Source: Sphingomonas guangdongensis
GTDB taxonomy: Bacteria; Pseudomonadota; Alphaproteobacteria; Sphingomonadales; Sphingomonadaceae
Length of the DNA stretch: 64,000 bases
Assembly (NCBI RefSeq): GCF_900199185.1
Contig: NZ_OBMI01000001.1
Span: forward strand, 124,001-188,000
Direction: 5' to 3'
The notes below the pieces were generated by a model, which was not told where the DNA came from, searched no databases, and saw only the letters and a program-made list of their open reading frames with translations. Of this stretch, positions 18,265 through 26,932 are shown piece by piece; position 1 is the first letter of the stretch, and each line of letters opens with the position of its first letter. Both the position numbers and the translations under genes were made by a program.

Positions 18265-19284
18265 ATGATTCTGCTCGCCCTGGCCCTGGCGCTCCAAGCT
18301 GCGACCGGGCAAGCAGCGGCGATGGACCGCCCCATCGTCATCGCGCACCGCGGCGCCAGCGGCTATCGCCCCGAGCATACGCTCGCGGCCTATGAGCTCG
18401 CGATCGATCAGGGTGCCGACGTAATCGAGCCCGATCTGGTGCCGACCAAGGACGGGGCGCTGGTCGCGCGCCACGAGAACGAGATCGGCGAGACGACCGA
18501 CGTCGCCAAGCACGCGGAGTTCGCCGCGCGGCGCACCACCAAGACGATCGACGGCCGGGAGGTGACCGGCTGGTTCACCGAGGACTTCACGCTCGCCGAG
18601 CTGAAGACGCTGCGCGCGAAGGAGCGCCTGCCGCAACTCCGTTCCTCCAACACCAGGTACGACGGCCGCTACGAGATCCCGACCTTCGCGGAGGTGATCG
18701 CGCTCGCGAAGCGCCGCCGGGTCGGCATCTACCCGGAAACCAAGCACCCGACCTACTTCGCCGCGATCGGGCTCGGCACCGACGCGCCGCTGGTCGCCGC
18801 GCTCAAGCAGGCGGGCTGGGACCGGGCCGACGCGCCGGTCTTCCTCCAGTCGTTCGAGGTAAAGAACCTCCAGGCGCTCAAGGGCATGACGAAGGTCCGC
18901 CTGATCCAGCTGCTGGACGCAGGCGGCGCGCCCGCCGATGGGGCCGCGCCGAGCTACGCTGCAATGGCGACAACTGCGGGGCTGAAGGAGATCGCACGCT
19001 ACGCCTGGGGGATCGGCCCGGCCAAGGCGATGATCCGCGACGGCGATGCGGCGCCCTCCACCCTCGTCGCCGACGCCCATGCCGCCGGGTTGAAGGTGCA
19101 TCCCTGGACGTTCCGCGCGGAGAACGTGTTCCAGCCGCCCTCGCTTCGCACCGGATCCGAGCCGGGCAGGCACGGGCGGGTCGAGGAGGAGATCGCGCGC
19201 CACCTGGCGCTCGGCGTCGATGGCTTCTTCACCGACTTTCCGTTAGAGGGGGCACGCGCGCGCGACCGGTTTCGCCCGCGCTGA
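18265..19284 (+). CDS. Glycerophosphodiester phosphodiesterase, periplasmic GlpQ type
   Basis: 339 residues. The signal peptide (MILLALALALQAATGQAAA) is followed by the catalytic core IVIAHRGASGYRPEHT with H28 and R29, then GADVIEPDLVPTKDGALVARHE, giving the metal ligands E55 and D57 and the second catalytic H70. These are the standard TIM-barrel GDPD residues. It hydrolyses glycerophosphodiesters to glycerol-3-phosphate and alcohol. The length and the C-terminal FFTDFPLEGARARD match GlpQ rather than the short cytoplasmic UgpQ. The ATG at 18265 has an AGGA site 8 nt upstream. Confidence 0.92.
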   Translation: MILLALALALQAATGQAAAMDRPIVIAHRGASGYRPEHTLAAYELAIDQGADVIEPDLVPTKDGALVARHENEIGETTDVAKHAEFAARRTTKTIDGREVTGWFTEDFTLAELKTLRAKERLPQLRSSNTRYDGRYEIPTFAEVIALAKRRRVGIYPETKHPTYFAAIGLGTDAPLVAALKQAGWDRADAPVFLQSFEVKNLQALKGMTKVRLIQLLDAGGAPADGAAPSYAAMATTAGLKEIARYAWGIGPAKAMIRDGDAAPSTLVADAHAAGLKVHPWTFRAENVFQPPSLRTGSEPGRHGRVEEEIARHLALGVDGFFTDFPLEGARARDRFRPR

Positions 19285-19295
19285 GGACCTGTTCG

Positions 19296-19574
19296 ATGCG
19301 TATCCTGCTCCTCCTGCCGCTTCCCTTCCTGCTCGGCGGCTGTCTCGCGAAAGCGGCGGTCGACGTGGTCACGCTGCCGGTCCGCGCGGTCGGCCAGGCG
19401 GCCGACTGGGCGACCACCAGCCAGGAGGAGGCGGACCGCAACTACGGCCGCAAGATGCGGAAGGCGGAGGCGCGCGAGGGCAAGGAGCGCCGCGCTTGGG
19501 AGAAGCGCTGCCGTCGCGATCCGGAGGGCTGCGGCGAGTACGACGGCTATCGCGCTTCCGACGAGAGCCGCTGA
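19296..19574 (+). CDS. Small lipoprotein, charged
   Basis: 92 residues. MRILLLLPLPFLLGGC is a lipoprotein signal with lipobox LLGGC. A short amphipathic segment (AAVDVVTLPVRAVGQAADWA) follows, then a strongly charged tail rich in Arg, Glu and Lys, with two Cys flanking RRDPEG. It starts 11 nt after the phosphodiesterase stop with gagga upstream, so it is probably co-transcribed. It overlaps the convergent hydrolase gene by 28 nt. Function unknown. Confidence 0.65.
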   Translation: MRILLLLPLPFLLGGCLAKAAVDVVTLPVRAVGQAADWATTSQEEADRNYGRKMRKAEAREGKERRAWEKRCRRDPEGCGEYDGYRASDESR

Positions 19575-20245
19575 GCGAGGATCTCCCCCACCCCGCGCAG
19601 CACAGCGGGGTGAAGCTGCACGCCCAGGTGCCCGCTTGGCACCTCCAGCGCGTCGCAGGCGTCCGTGCGGCAGGCGGTTGACGCGACCAGCCCGTCATGG
19701 CGACCCCAGATCGCGGTCGCCGGCATCGGCAGCGGCGCCATTACCTCGGCCAGCCGAGCGGCGATCACCGGATCGTCGACCCGCTCGCCCGTCACCCACT
19801 CGAACGCGCGCCAAACGTGGGTCGCGCGTGGAGAGGCGGCAAAGGGCGAGCTGATCGTGATCACGCCGCGGACCAGCTCGGGGCGGCGGTGCGCGACCAG
19901 CCGCGCCATGATCCCGCCGAGGCTGACCCCGATCAGCGTGACGGGGCCATCGACCGCCGCCGCCTCGATCCGCGCGATCAGCCGGCGCGCGTCGGCGCCG
20001 ATCGTCCGCGCGCCCAGGTTCCGCCCGAGCCCCCACCCCAACGCACGATAGCCGAGCCGGTCGAGGTGCCGCCGAAGTACCACATTCGAGCGGTCCGAGT
20101 TGAACAGGCCGGGCAGCACCATGACCCGGTGCCCGTCGCCACGCGGCTGGTCGGCGAGGCCGCGCCAGTCGCGCGCGAGCCGCGCCACCGTGCCCGCCGC
20201 GCGCGGCCACTCGGTTAGCAGCAGGGAGAGCGGCGGCGGCTTCAC
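19547..20245 (-). CDS. Alpha/beta hydrolase (lipase-like)
   Basis: 232 residues. The start is GTG at 20245, in a GTGA overlap with the DUF2459 gene stop. Core features are the strand HRVMVLPGLFNSDRSNVVLR, the nucleophile elbow GVSLGG (S108), the acid in IWGRHDGLV, and the late His in SGHLGVQLHP. The opening 'PGLFNSD...LRRHLDRLGY' resembles PGAP1/triacylglycerol-lipase-like hydrolases that act on esters. There is no signal peptide. The substrate is unknown; coupling to the DUF2459 membrane protein is the only context clue. Confidence 0.85.
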   Translation of the reverse strand: MKPPPLSLLLTEWPRAAGTVARLARDWRGLADQPRGDGHRVMVLPGLFNSDRSNVVLRRHLDRLGYRALGWGLGRNLGARTIGADARRLIARIEAAAVDGPVTLIGVSLGGIMARLVAHRRPELVRGVITISSPFAASPRATHVWRAFEWVTGERVDDPVIAARLAEVMAPLPMPATAIWGRHDGLVASTACRTDACDALEVPSGHLGVQLHPAVLRGVGEILAQRLSSEAR

Positions 20246-20889
20246 GGCAGCCACCACATGACGGTGGCGGAAAACGGCGTCCACGCGCCCATCTTCACTC
20301 GCGCCGCCGTGAGCGCCTCCCCGGTCCACGCGTTGCAAGTCCGCAGCGCGCTATAGCGGCCGGTTGCGGGGTAGAAGGCGTCCCAGCTGCCATAGCCCTT
20401 GATCGGCGGACCCGGCGCGAAGCTCGCGCGGATGAAGACGGTCAGTCGCGCATATTCGTCGGGCCGCAGCGTGATCGCGCGCACGCCAGGGCCCGCCACC
20501 GGCTCGGGCACCGCATCGACGTGCATCACGCTGCCGCCGCTTCCCACCGCGCCCTTCAGCACAACCACCGGGTTCAGGTCCCACCAGGTCGGCGTGCCGA
20601 TGTAGAAGTCGCGGTCGCCCCAGCCGATGCTGCGCCAGCCGTGACGGGCGTAGCGCGGATCGCCGAAGTCCGCCGGACGGATCAGGTCCTCCCACCCGGC
20701 GGCAGGCACGATGATGCCGGTGTGGATGCCGTTGTCCTCGACGTAGACGCGCACGCCGCGTTCGGGCGGCTGCCAGGCGCCGTTGCGCGGGATCGCACCG
20801 CCGATCAGCCCCGCCGCGCCGTAAAGGTACAGCGCGCCGATCGGTGCCGCGACCGCCCAGCGCCACAGGGGGGATGGTATCACCGGCAA
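20242..20889 (-). CDS. DUF2459 / TIGR02117 family protein
   Basis: 215 residues with an N-terminal membrane anchor (WRWAVAAPIGALYLYGAAGLIGG) and a periplasmic domain. The conserved lines VYVEDNGIHTGIIVPA, GWRSIGWGDRDFYIGTPTWW and the late CNAWTGEAL are the TIGR02117/DUF2459 hallmarks; His, Asp and Cys in these blocks suggest a papain-like or transglutaminase-like fold (inference). The chosen TTG start at 20889 has AGGT 8 nt upstream; a GTG at 20883 is an alternative. The start lies 19 nt from the divergent phhA start, so both promoters must be compressed or lie within the neighbouring genes. Confidence 0.82.
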   Translation of the reverse strand: MPVIPSPLWRWAVAAPIGALYLYGAAGLIGGAIPRNGAWQPPERGVRVYVEDNGIHTGIIVPAAGWEDLIRPADFGDPRYARHGWRSIGWGDRDFYIGTPTWWDLNPVVVLKGAVGSGGSVMHVDAVPEPVAGPGVRAITLRPDEYARLTVFIRASFAPGPPIKGYGSWDAFYPATGRYSALRTCNAWTGEALTAARVKMGAWTPFSATVMWWLP

Positions 20890-20908
20890 CGATCGCTACC
20901 TTGGGCGC

Positions 20909-21805
20909 ATGGCCGACGACTCCCACGTGCTCGACGCTCCCCCCGCCGGCGCCAACGCCGACTGGACGATCCCGCAGGACTGGTCACGCTACACGCCCGA
21001 GGAGCATGCGACCTGGGATACCCTGTTCGCGCGCCAGGCGAAACTGCTCCCCGGCCGCGCGTCGGAGGCGTTCCTGCGCGGGCTCGACGTGCTGAAGCTG
21101 TCCAAGCTTGGCATCCCCGACTTCGCCGAGCTGTCCGCCCGCCTCACCGACCTGACCGGCTGGAGCGTGGTGGCGGTGCCGGGACTGGTGCCCGACGATG
21201 TCTTCTTCGACCACATGGCCAATCGCCGCTTCGTCGCCGGCAACTTCATCCGCAGGCCGGATCAGCTCGACTACCTCCAGGAGCCGGACGTCTTTCACGA
21301 CGTGTTCGGGCACGTGCCGATGCTCGCCGACCCCGTCTTCGCCGACTATCTCGCCGCCTATGGCCGCGGGGGCCTGCGGGCACTGGAGCTCGGTGCCTTG
21401 AAGCAGCTGGCGCGGCTCTACTGGTACACGGTCGAGTTCGGGCTGGTGGCCGAGCCGGAGGGGCTGCGCATCTACGGCGCGGGGATCGTCTCCTCCTTTT
21501 CGGAGACCAGCTTCGCGCTCGACGATCCCAGCCCCAATCGCATTGCGCTGGACATGAAGCGGGTCATGCAGACCGATTACCGGATCGACGATTTCCAGCA
21601 GACCTATTTCGTGATCGACAGCTTCGACGACCTGCTCCGCCAGACGGTGGAGACCGACTTCGCGCCGCTCTACGCGGAGATCGTCGGGGAGCCGGCGATC
21701 CCGGTCGAGACACTGCTGCCGGAGGACCGGGTGATCACGCGCGGCACGCAGGCGTACGCGCGAGGGAAGGCGGCGGGTTCACTCACGAACGTCATTCCCG
21801 CGTAG
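20909..21805 (+). CDS. phhA: Phenylalanine 4-hydroxylase
   Basis: 298-residue monomeric, pterin-dependent phenylalanine hydroxylase that converts Phe to Tyr. The iron ligands are clear: H130 and H135 in PDVFHDVFGHVP and E176 in YWYTVEFGL. TGWSVVAVPGLVPDDVFF and GAGIVSSFSE are further family blocks. No regulatory ACT domain is present, as usual in bacteria. The last residues (NVIPA) and the stop are encoded by an intergenic hairpin repeat (21790-21817), so the C-terminus has been shaped by repeat insertion. No phhB-type dehydratase gene is adjacent. Confidence 0.97.
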   Translation: MADDSHVLDAPPAGANADWTIPQDWSRYTPEEHATWDTLFARQAKLLPGRASEAFLRGLDVLKLSKLGIPDFAELSARLTDLTGWSVVAVPGLVPDDVFFDHMANRRFVAGNFIRRPDQLDYLQEPDVFHDVFGHVPMLADPVFADYLAAYGRGGLRALELGALKQLARLYWYTVEFGLVAEPEGLRIYGAGIVSSFSETSFALDDPSPNRIALDMKRVMQTDYRIDDFQQTYFVIDSFDDLLRQTVETDFAPLYAEIVGEPAIPVETLLPEDRVITRGTQAYARGKAAGSLTNVIPA

Positions 21806-21817
21806 GCGGGGATGACG
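21790..21817. repeat. Hairpin repeat overlapping the phhA stop codon
   Basis: cgtcattcccgc (21790-21801) pairs with gcggggatgacg (21806-21817) at 11 of 12 positions plus one G-T pair, around a 4-nt loop. The phhA TAG stop spans the loop and right arm. The element lies between convergent genes (phhA and prmA) and could act as a shared terminator. Confidence 0.75.
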
Positions 21818-21820
21818 GCG

Positions 21821-22846
21821 CTATAGATCCAGCGCCCACCCGTCCCGCCCCTTCGGATCGGGCGGAGACGTCGGCACATACCGCTCCGCCCCGGCGCTGA
21901 GCCGCAGGATCGTCCAGTCGCCGCGCCGGTCCACCTTCTCCAGCCGGCACCCGCAGCGCTCGAAGGCCGCCACGACCTCGCCGCGCTGCGTATCCAGCAA
22001 GCCCGCGAGCACGATCGTTGCGTCCGGTGCGGCGATCGACGCGACTTCCGGTGCCATCGACACCAGCGGGCCGGCGAGGATGTTGGCAATGACGAGGTCG
22101 TAGGGCGCTCCCGCGGTGATCGCGTCGTGGAGCGCCCCATCGGCGACGATCAGGTCCAGCCCGGCGATCCCGTTCCGCGCCGAGTTCTCCCGCGTGACCT
22201 CGATCGCCGCCGGGTCGATGTCGGTCGCGGCGACCCGCGCCGTCGGCCAGATCGCGCGCGCGGCAAAGGCGAGCAGCCCGGTCCCCGTCCCCAGATCGAT
22301 GACGTTGGCGAAGTCGCGCTCGCTCAGGCCGTCGATCATTGCGAGACACCCGCTGGTGGTCGCATGATGCCCGGTCCCGAACGCGCGCCCCGCGTCGATC
22401 AGGAACGCCCGGCCACCCGCCGGCGGGTCGATCGGGTGCGCGCTGGTGTGGACCACGAAGCGCCCTTCGCGGATCGGCTCGAGCCCCTCCTGGCTGAGCG
22501 TCACCCAGTCCTCGGCCGTCAGCGGCTCCACCACTGGTGCGACGTCGCCGGCACTCGGTACCAGCGCGCGCAGGGCGGCGAGCATCGCCGCGTCGGGCTC
22601 GTGCTCGCTGTACGCATCGAGCCGCCACGCCTCGCGGTCGTCCTCGACCAGCTCGGTCGTCATCAGCACCGCGTCGATCGCCAGATCGCTCGCCGCGTCG
22701 ATCGCCTCCGCCTCCGCGCGCGTGCAGGGAAACGTGGTCTTCCACGAGTCGACCGCCGACCCGGCCGTCGCCGGGCCGTCGGCCGACGCTGCGAACGCAG
22801 CCTCGCCGGCCAATCTAACAGCGATCTTACGATCGCTATCGGACAT
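21821..22846 (-). CDS. prmA: Ribosomal protein L11 methyltransferase
   Basis: 341 residues. It trimethylates ribosomal protein L11 using S-adenosylmethionine. The C-terminal Rossmann methyltransferase carries FGTGHHATTSGCLAMID, the SAM loop VIDLGTGTGLLAFAA, ATDIDPAAIEVTRENSARNG, and the family motif IANILAGPLVSMAPEV. The N-terminal L11-recognition part begins at about residue 34 (DSWKTTFPCTRAEAEAIDA). The first 33 residues (MSDSDRKIAVRLAGEA...) are extra and Ala-rich; no better internal start is seen. The start overlaps the SDR gene end by 11 nt, so the two are co-transcribed. Confidence 0.93.
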   Translation of the reverse strand: MSDSDRKIAVRLAGEAAFAASADGPATAGSAVDSWKTTFPCTRAEAEAIDAASDLAIDAVLMTTELVEDDREAWRLDAYSEHEPDAAMLAALRALVPSAGDVAPVVEPLTAEDWVTLSQEGLEPIREGRFVVHTSAHPIDPPAGGRAFLIDAGRAFGTGHHATTSGCLAMIDGLSERDFANVIDLGTGTGLLAFAARAIWPTARVAATDIDPAAIEVTRENSARNGIAGLDLIVADGALHDAITAGAPYDLVIANILAGPLVSMAPEVASIAAPDATIVLAGLLDTQRGEVVAAFERCGCRLEKVDRRGDWTILRLSAGAERYVPTSPPDPKGRDGWALDL

Positions 22847-23534
22847 AGCTTGCCCCGTTCACGTCGAGCACCGCGCCGGTCATCGACGCAGGCGCGTCGA
22901 GCGCGAGCCAGCGCACCATCTCGCCCACCTCCGCCGGCATCGCGACCCGGCCGAGCGGGATGTCGGCGAGCAGCTTGTCGCCGCCGCGGCTCGCCAGATA
23001 CTCCTCGGCCATGCCGGTCATGGTGAAGCCGGGGCACACCGCGAACGCGAGGATACCCTCCGCCGCATAGCCGCGCGCGATCGTCTTGGTCATCGCGACC
23101 ATCCCCGCCTTGGACGCGGCGTAGTGCCAGTGCGCGGGCGAATCGCCGCGGTAGGCGGCGCGGCTCGCGACGTTGACGATCCGCCCGCCCGAGCACCGTT
23201 CCTGCCAGTGGCGCACGGCCAGGCGGCAGAGCTCGGCGGACGCGGTCAGGTTGACCCGCATCGTCCGCTCCCACCCGGCGACCCAGGCGTCGTCGTCCAG
23301 GTCGAGCGGCGTCGCCTCGAACACGCCCGCGTTGTTGACGAGCACGTCGACCCGGCCGTCGAACACGTCGAGCGCTTGCGCCCACAGGTCGCGCGGGGCC
23401 GCCGGATCGGCGAAGTCGGCCGCAAGCGCGCCGCGCGTGGACTGGCCGAGCGCCATGACGTCGGCAGATCCCAGCGCGGTCATGATGGCGGCACCGATGC
23501 CGCGGCTGGCGCCGGTGACGAGGATCTTGGTCAT
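22836..23534 (-). CDS. Short-chain dehydrogenase/reductase
   Basis: 232-residue classical SDR. The cofactor motif TGASRGIG starts at residue 7; DVLVNNAGVF, the catalytic Ser in IVNVASRAAY, and the YAASK Tyr-Lys pair are all present, followed by PGFTMTGMAEEY. It resembles FabG-type 3-oxoacyl reductases or sugar/alcohol dehydrogenases; the substrate cannot be told. The ATG at 23534 gives the standard N-terminus MTKILVTGAS. It is upstream of and overlapping prmA. A purine-rich palindrome (near 23553-23578) lies just upstream of the gene. Confidence 0.9.
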   Translation of the reverse strand: MTKILVTGASRGIGAAIMTALGSADVMALGQSTRGALAADFADPAAPRDLWAQALDVFDGRVDVLVNNAGVFEATPLDLDDDAWVAGWERTMRVNLTASAELCRLAVRHWQERCSGGRIVNVASRAAYRGDSPAHWHYAASKAGMVAMTKTIARGYAAEGILAFAVCPGFTMTGMAEEYLASRGGDKLLADIPLGRVAMPAEVGEMVRWLALDAPASMTGAVLDVNGASYVR

Positions 23535-23600
23535 GGATGGGCGATAGGCGAAAGCTCCCCTTCCTGAAAGGGAGGGGAGATGAAGAGCGCACCGCAAGCG

Positions 23601-23620
23601 ACCCCAGCTTTCGCTGGGGT
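23601..23620. repeat. Hairpin repeat, gtcacccc family, short copy
   Basis: accccagc (23601-23608) and gctggggt (23613-23620) form an 8-bp stem with loop tttc, followed by gacgg as in other copies. It lies between the start of the SDR gene and the polysaccharide cluster, that is between divergent genes, so it is not placed as a terminator. Confidence 0.7.
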
Positions 23621-23707
23621 GACGGACCTGAAGCGCTAGGCGAGGCTTAACGCCGCCTCAACGCTCGCGCGCTAAGCCACCGGCAGCATGGCCGAGCCCC
23701 GTCTCCG

Positions 23708-23854
23708 ATGATCGACAATTTCTCGCTCGCGCTGACCCACGGGCTGATGCTGCTCGCCGCGTGGCGGCTGCTGCGCCGCCCCGATCTCGACCGGGAGGAC
23801 GCGCCCGACGCGGGCGCGTCGCGCCGGGGCAAGTGGGGGCGGCGCGATGCGTGA
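23708..23854 (+). CDS. 48-residue membrane peptide ahead of the O-ligase
   Basis: ATG at 23708 to TGA at 23854, 48 residues. One short hydrophobic segment (LALTHGLMLLAAWRLL) precedes a charged tail rich in Arg, Asp and Lys (RRPDLDREDAP, RRGKWGRRDA). The stop overlaps the start of the Wzy-like gene by 8 nt, which argues for real, coupled translation. It may be a small partner or assembly factor of the polymerase/ligase; this is inference from position only. No match to a named family was recognised. Confidence 0.6.
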   Translation: MIDNFSLALTHGLMLLAAWRLLRRPDLDREDAPDAGASRRGKWGRRDA

Positions 23855-25205
23855 TCTCGTCTTCGTCGCCTATCTCGGGCTATTCTTCGCGCTCGGCTTC
23901 CGGCGCCCGTTCCTGTTCGTGCTGGCGTACGTCTACATCGACCTCGTCTCGCCCCAGCGACTGACCTACTACCTGCTGAACGCGGTGCCGATCTCCATGA
24001 TCGCCTCGGGCCTCGCGATCCTCGGCTGGCTTGCCGCCGACGACAAGCGTGACCTGCGGATCGCGCCGCGCCAGGGGCTGCTGTTCCTGCTGCTCGGCTA
24101 CTGCTGGTACACGACGCTCAATGCCGACTTCCCGGTCGAGGCCGCGTTCAAGTGGGAGTGGGTGTGGAAATCGCTCGCCTTCGCGATCTTCCTGCCGCTG
24201 ACGCTCCGCACGCGGCTCCGCATAGAGGCGCTGCTGCTGTTCGTCGTGCTGGCGACCGCCTCCATCATCATCGTCGGCGGGATCAAGACGCTGGCAACCG
24301 GGGGCGGCGGCTACGGCCAGCTCAACCTGATGGTCGCCAACAACAGCGGGCTGTACGAGGGCTCGACCATCTCCATGGCGGCGATCGCGCTGATCCCGGT
24401 GATCCTGTGGTTGATGAAGCATGGCACCGTCTTCCCGCCCGACTGGCGGGTGCGGCTGTTCGGCTACGCGCTGCTGTTCGCCTGCCTGCTGATCCCCGTG
24501 GGCACGTCGGCGCGGACGGGGCTGCTCTGCATCGCCCTGTTGTTCGTCCTGCTGCTGCGCGATGCCAGGCGGCGATTCCTCTATCTGGGCGGTGCGGCCC
24601 TGCTGGCGGTGATCGCGGTGCCGTTCCTGCCGTCGACCTTCACCGACCGCATGAGCACCATCAAGACTTACCAGGCCGATGCGTCCGCCTCGACCCGGCT
24701 CGCCGTGTGGCAGTGGACGTGGGACTATGTGAAGGACCATCCGCTCGGCGGCGGGTTCGACGCCTATCTCCAGAACAACATTCGCTACGACAAGGTGAAG
24801 GTGGAGAAGGGCGCCGACGGCCAGGCGACCGTCGCCCGCGAACTGGAGGTCGACAAGGCGCGCGCCTATCACAGCGCTTATTTCGAGATGCTGGGCGAGC
24901 AGGGCTGGCCCGGGTTCCTGCTGTGGCTCGGCGTCCATCTCGGCGGGCTGTTCCGGATGGAGGTGCTGCGCCGCCGCTACCGCAAGGCCGACGGCGACCA
25001 GGCGTGGATCGCCCCGCTCGCCAGCGCGCTGCAGCACGGGCACCTGATCTACCTGCTCGGTGCCGCCTTCGTCGGGATCGCGCTCAACCCCTTCATCTAC
25101 CTGATCGTCGGGGCGCAGATCGGGCTCGACACCTACCTAGCGGGTCAGCGCGCGCGGGCCGGGGCGAAGCCGTTCCGCGCGCCGCCCCGCCCGCTCCCCG
25201 CCTGA
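23847..25205 (+). CDS. O-glycosylation ligase / Wzy-like membrane protein (exosortase-A-associated type)
   Basis: 452 residues with about ten to twelve membrane segments and one large periplasmic loop, the layout of O-antigen ligases and polymerases. The N-terminus MRDLVFVAYLGLFFALGFRRPF, with PQRLTYYLLNAVP soon after, matches the pattern of the TIGR03097 group ('putative O-glycosylation ligase, exosortase A system-associated'). The Wzy_C-like region holds GTSARTGLLCIALLFVLLL and STRLAVWQWTWDYVKDHPLGGGF, with Arg, Trp and His residues placed as in catalytic loops. It likely polymerises or transfers a lipid-linked glycan in the periplasm. No exosortase gene is in the window, so the named association is from family knowledge. 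Confidence 0.85.
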   Translation: MRDLVFVAYLGLFFALGFRRPFLFVLAYVYIDLVSPQRLTYYLLNAVPISMIASGLAILGWLAADDKRDLRIAPRQGLLFLLLGYCWYTTLNADFPVEAAFKWEWVWKSLAFAIFLPLTLRTRLRIEALLLFVVLATASIIIVGGIKTLATGGGGYGQLNLMVANNSGLYEGSTISMAAIALIPVILWLMKHGTVFPPDWRVRLFGYALLFACLLIPVGTSARTGLLCIALLFVLLLRDARRRFLYLGGAALLAVIAVPFLPSTFTDRMSTIKTYQADASASTRLAVWQWTWDYVKDHPLGGGFDAYLQNNIRYDKVKVEKGADGQATVARELEVDKARAYHSAYFEMLGEQGWPGFLLWLGVHLGGLFRMEVLRRRYRKADGDQAWIAPLASALQHGHLIYLLGAAFVGIALNPFIYLIVGAQIGLDTYLAGQRARAGAKPFRAPPRPLPA

Positions 25206-25208
25206 CGC

Positions 25209-26930
25209 GTGGCCGGCCTCTTCCTCACCCGCGCGGATACCGACGTGACGGCCGCGCGCGCGCGGTTCGCCGCGCAGGGATTTGCCGCGCCGACCGAGCT
25301 GGCGGTGCCGGGCTGGCGCCTGCTCCATGTTGCGCCCGTTCACGGCGGGCCGGACACGCTGCTGCGGCGCGGCGCCGACTGGGTGGCGGTCGCGGGCACG
25401 CTCACCGTCGACGACCGGATCGGCGTGCCCGCGCTCGCCGCGCTACTCGACATGGCGGCACTTGAGTGGGACCGGATCGGTGGGCAATTCGCCGCCGTCG
25501 TCCACCGGGCCGGGCGGACGACGCTGTTCACCGATTATCTCGCGACCTTTCCGCTCCACCATGACCGGGACGGACGCTGCTTCTCGACCTCGCTGCTCGC
25601 AACGATGGAGGCGCAGCCGCGTGTCACCTTCGACGCGCAGGCGGTGTACGAGTTTGCCTTCAACGTCGTTCCGATCGGCGACGACACGCTCTTCTCCGAG
25701 GTGAAGACGCTCTCACCCGGCTCGATCGTCACGCTGGGAGCCGATGGCGCGAGCGTCGACCGACAGCCGCGGCCGCTCCCTACCGGACCGAGCGAGGAGC
25801 CGCTGGCCGACCGCGTGGCACGCCAGCGCGACCTGCTGCTGCGCGTGGTGGGCGGCGTCGCCGATGCGTTCGATGATCGGATCCACTGCCCGCTCTCGGG
25901 CGGGCTCGATTCCCGGCTGGTCCTCGCTGCCCTGCGCGCGAGTGGCCGCCGACCGCAGGTGTACGTCTACGGACCGCCCGGGCTGGACGATGTGCGGATC
26001 GCCCGTGCGGCGGGCGAGGCACTCGGCTTCGCCGTTGAGTGGATCAACAAGGAAGCGGCGCCGATCGCGCCCGACGCGTTCGCCGCGCAGGTCGCGGAGA
26101 ACTTCCGCCGCTTCGACGGCTATCCGACGTTCGGCAACATCTTCGACAATGGTGGGCACCTGGCGGCCTACCATCGCCGCCACGCGGGCGGGGCGCTGGC
26201 GGTGTCGGGCGGCGCGGGCGAGATCTACCGCGACTTCTTCTACCTGCTCGATCGCCCGCTGACCGCCGATGCGGTCGCGCGCACCTTCTTTGCGCGCTTC
26301 ACGACCGGCGATGCGACCGGGTTGTTCGAGCCGCATCGGTTCATCGCCGCGATCGCCGGCAAGATCGCTGCGGCGCTGGACCGACCCGGCGATGTGACGC
26401 CGCTCACCCGCACGGAGATCGAGCAGATCTACCCGCGCGTCCGCTGCCGGGCGCTGTTCGGGCGCGAAATCGCGCTGGAGGGAGCGGCGGGCGCCTATCT
26501 GGTCCCGTTCCTCGACCACCGCCTCGTTGCCGATGCGCTGACGCTGCCGATGGCGCTGAAGCGCGCCGGCCGGTTCGAGGCGATGCTGATCGACGCGCTC
26601 GATCCCGCGCTCGCGCGCCAGCCGTCCGCCTATGGTCACCACTTCGCGCAAGCACCGACGCTTCGCCGCCGTCTTGGCGAGTGGCAGTCGCGCGCCCGCC
26701 CGCTGGCGCTGCGCCAGCGCAGCTACGCGATTCAGCGGCGGCTCGGGCCGATGGGCGACGAGCACGGCGGCGAGCTGACACCCGACTACCTCGGCCGCGT
26801 CATCGACCTAGACTTTCCGGCGATGCGCCGCTTCTTCCATGTCGATCGCATCACCGATGCCGGGCTGCTGCGCCGGATCGCCTGCCTGGAGTACCTCGCC
26901 GCGCAGCTCGGGGGGAGGCTCGCCGCGTGA
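25209..26930 (+). CDS. Asparagine-synthase-like protein lacking the N-terminal Cys
   Basis: 573 residues, GTG start 3 nt after the ligase stop. The C-terminal synthetase domain has the PP-loop CPLSGGLDSRLVLAAL (about residue 232) and later YLVPFLDHRLVADAL, typical of AsnB. The N-terminal part resembles a glutamine amidotransferase fold (DWVAVAGTLTVDD, FAAVVHRAGRTTLFTDYLATFPLHH), but the chain starts M-A-G-L, so the catalytic Cys2 used for glutamine hydrolysis is missing. The protein may use ammonia or adenylate another carboxylate, for example amidating a sugar acid of the surface glycan (inference). Such AsnB-like proteins are often found in polysaccharide clusters. Confidence 0.87.
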   Translation: MAGLFLTRADTDVTAARARFAAQGFAAPTELAVPGWRLLHVAPVHGGPDTLLRRGADWVAVAGTLTVDDRIGVPALAALLDMAALEWDRIGGQFAAVVHRAGRTTLFTDYLATFPLHHDRDGRCFSTSLLATMEAQPRVTFDAQAVYEFAFNVVPIGDDTLFSEVKTLSPGSIVTLGADGASVDRQPRPLPTGPSEEPLADRVARQRDLLLRVVGGVADAFDDRIHCPLSGGLDSRLVLAALRASGRRPQVYVYGPPGLDDVRIARAAGEALGFAVEWINKEAAPIAPDAFAAQVAENFRRFDGYPTFGNIFDNGGHLAAYHRRHAGGALAVSGGAGEIYRDFFYLLDRPLTADAVARTFFARFTTGDATGLFEPHRFIAAIAGKIAAALDRPGDVTPLTRTEIEQIYPRVRCRALFGREIALEGAAGAYLVPFLDHRLVADALTLPMALKRAGRFEAMLIDALDPALARQPSAYGHHFAQAPTLRRRLGEWQSRARPLALRQRSYAIQRRLGPMGDEHGGELTPDYLGRVIDLDFPAMRRFFHVDRITDAGLLRRIACLEYLAAQLGGRLAA

Positions 26931-26932
26931 TC

